Shown here piece after piece: positions 62,693 to 64,000 of a stretch of DNA of 64,000 bases. The notes beneath the pieces were generated by a model. The model did not search any database. It was not told the DNA's origin and saw only the letters and a list, made by a program, of their open reading frames with translations. The DNA is from Halisarca cf. caerulea. Lineage: Eukaryota > Porifera > Demospongiae > Chondrillida > Halisarcidae. Position 1 is the first letter of the stretch; every line of letters starts with the position of its first letter. The position numbers and the translations under genes were made by a program. The stretch is from assembly GCA_963170055.1 (NCBI GenBank), contig CAUJGJ010000371.1, positions 2,697,011 to 2,761,010 on the forward strand. The letters run 5' to 3'.

Positions 62693-64000
62693 GCTTTACT
62701 ATTATTGTGTCCTCCATTTAAGGCCATATACTCCATGCTCAAGCTAGTAGTGCTTATAAATGATGTACCACTTTGTTAATAACATGTCCATGCATGTGAA
62801 ACTGCAAAGTTTATACCTTTCAGGATACGTGCATTCAGTATGGTGCAAAGACAGCGAAGATTACACATACGTAGTAAGCAAACCGATTGTGAGCAGAAGG
62901 GCATGCATAGCAATATCAAAATTAGAAAATTGTACACAACAACAGATACAGAAATATACTGTAAACATCACACCATCATAGAGTCTGTATCAACAAAGGA
63001 TTTCATTGTTCACCTATAAGCACATCTCCATTGGTGTATTCTACATTGAAGCCTGTGGAATCCTTTTCATCAGCATCACAAGATGATTGGAGGTTGGTCC
63101 CTTCTGTGTGACAAGGACTCTCCTGTGTTTGCTAGCATATAATAGAGCAAATTGATGTGCATTATATGTACAGTATCCCATACTTCAGAAGTTCTCATAT
63201 AACAAGTATGTAAGGCATGTTGGTAATAGAAAAATTAATACATATATCCAAGGGCCTGCATATGTGTTTATGCTAGTGACAGGTCCACCTCCCATGCACC
63301 ATAAAAGACGTCATGCAGAGAATAACAATACAGATACAATGTACTGTACATGCAATCAAGGTATATATACGTACATCTGTGATCTGTTTGTGATGTGTGG
63401 AAATGTGGCATACATTGCATGATCATGCACATTTTCCATAGAAATGAGATTTCGCATGATTGCACTACCAGTATAGCATATGTGCAATACTACACTATCA
63501 TAACGTGTACATAGCTTTGCTTGAATCCAATGCACATACAGTTTAGACACTGATTGGCTGCATAATATTTATGTATGCATCATGCATAATTTAGTGAATT
63601 TTCTATAAAACATAGTTTGGGTAGATTTTGGTAAGAGCTAGATTTTTGAGTAAGTACATATGTAAGTGTAGTTATTTTCAGTGATTAAGGCTACACAACT
63701 TTAATTTCACATTTCTGCCCCTCCTGGTCAAAACCTTGGGGAAAAATATGTTGAGTACAATGGGTTCAAACTCATGCCAAAAATATTGTGTATAAAGTGC
63801 TACCACATACAGTAGCAAGTGCGTATAGTTAACCTGTGTGTGTTAGGTGCAGATCGAGGTTTCACTGTCTAAGACAGTTCAACCACATGTAGGATAATAA
63901 ATGAGGGACATACCAATCAATCCAATCACAACAGTGATGGAGTATATTCCACGCTAAAATTAGATAGCTGATGATCACATGCATTATAAGTATATTGATG
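62693..64000. other. 3' flank of the kinase gene; no gene recognised
   Basis: AT-rich sequence with short unsupported frames on both strands. No splice-consistent exon or repeat is recognised to the window end. Confidence 0.55.

Overview
The window is eukaryotic and animal. It is AT-rich, its genes are split by GT-AG introns, and dinucleotide repeats, small inverted-repeat transposons and dead retroelements are abundant. The gene content (a prenylcysteine oxidase, a gamma-type syntrophin, CD225/dispanin proteins, TKL-like kinases joined to kelch or coiled-coil regions) points to an early-branching animal. A demosponge is my best inference, but it is not proven from the sequence.

Layout, with every supported gene on the + strand. 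(1) 449-7084: coiled-coil exon, probable pseudokinase exon and kelch exon; the 5' end lies outside the window. (2) 10163-15407: complete four-exon prenylcysteine oxidase gene. (3) 16670-19660: decayed non-LTR retrotransposon. (4) 19814-25458, 29777-34442 and 36214-40670: three tandem CD225/dispanin genes (A, B, C). They share a 25-nt first exon, a Pro/Gln repeat exon and two membrane exons of conserved phase. Between A and B (26241-28252) lies a broken, partly inverted copy of the prenylcysteine oxidase gene. (5) 41117-54702: complete 21-exon gamma-syntrophin-like gene carrying two PDZ domains that look like an in-place duplication of a five-exon block. (6) 56094-62692: nine-exon kinase/coiled-coil/zinc-finger gene.

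I reconstructed exon junctions by requiring GT-AG sites and matching phases throughout. Several real exons have no ATG and are easily missed, for example the repeat exon of dispanin B at 32711-33129. No bacterial-style operon logic applies. The two kinases share a signature and look like members of one expanded family. The dispanins are a local tandem expansion, and A and C are the closest pair.

Most of the non-coding DNA is transposon-derived. Recognisable groups are hairpin MITEs with 9-bp target duplications, TA-flanked mariner-like MITEs, G-tract inverted-repeat elements with 5-6 bp duplications, a long palindromic family present in six places, a tRNA-derived SINE, and fragments of at least three retroelements. 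The prenylcysteine oxidase pseudogene lacks three insertions found in the intact gene, which gives a relative date for them.
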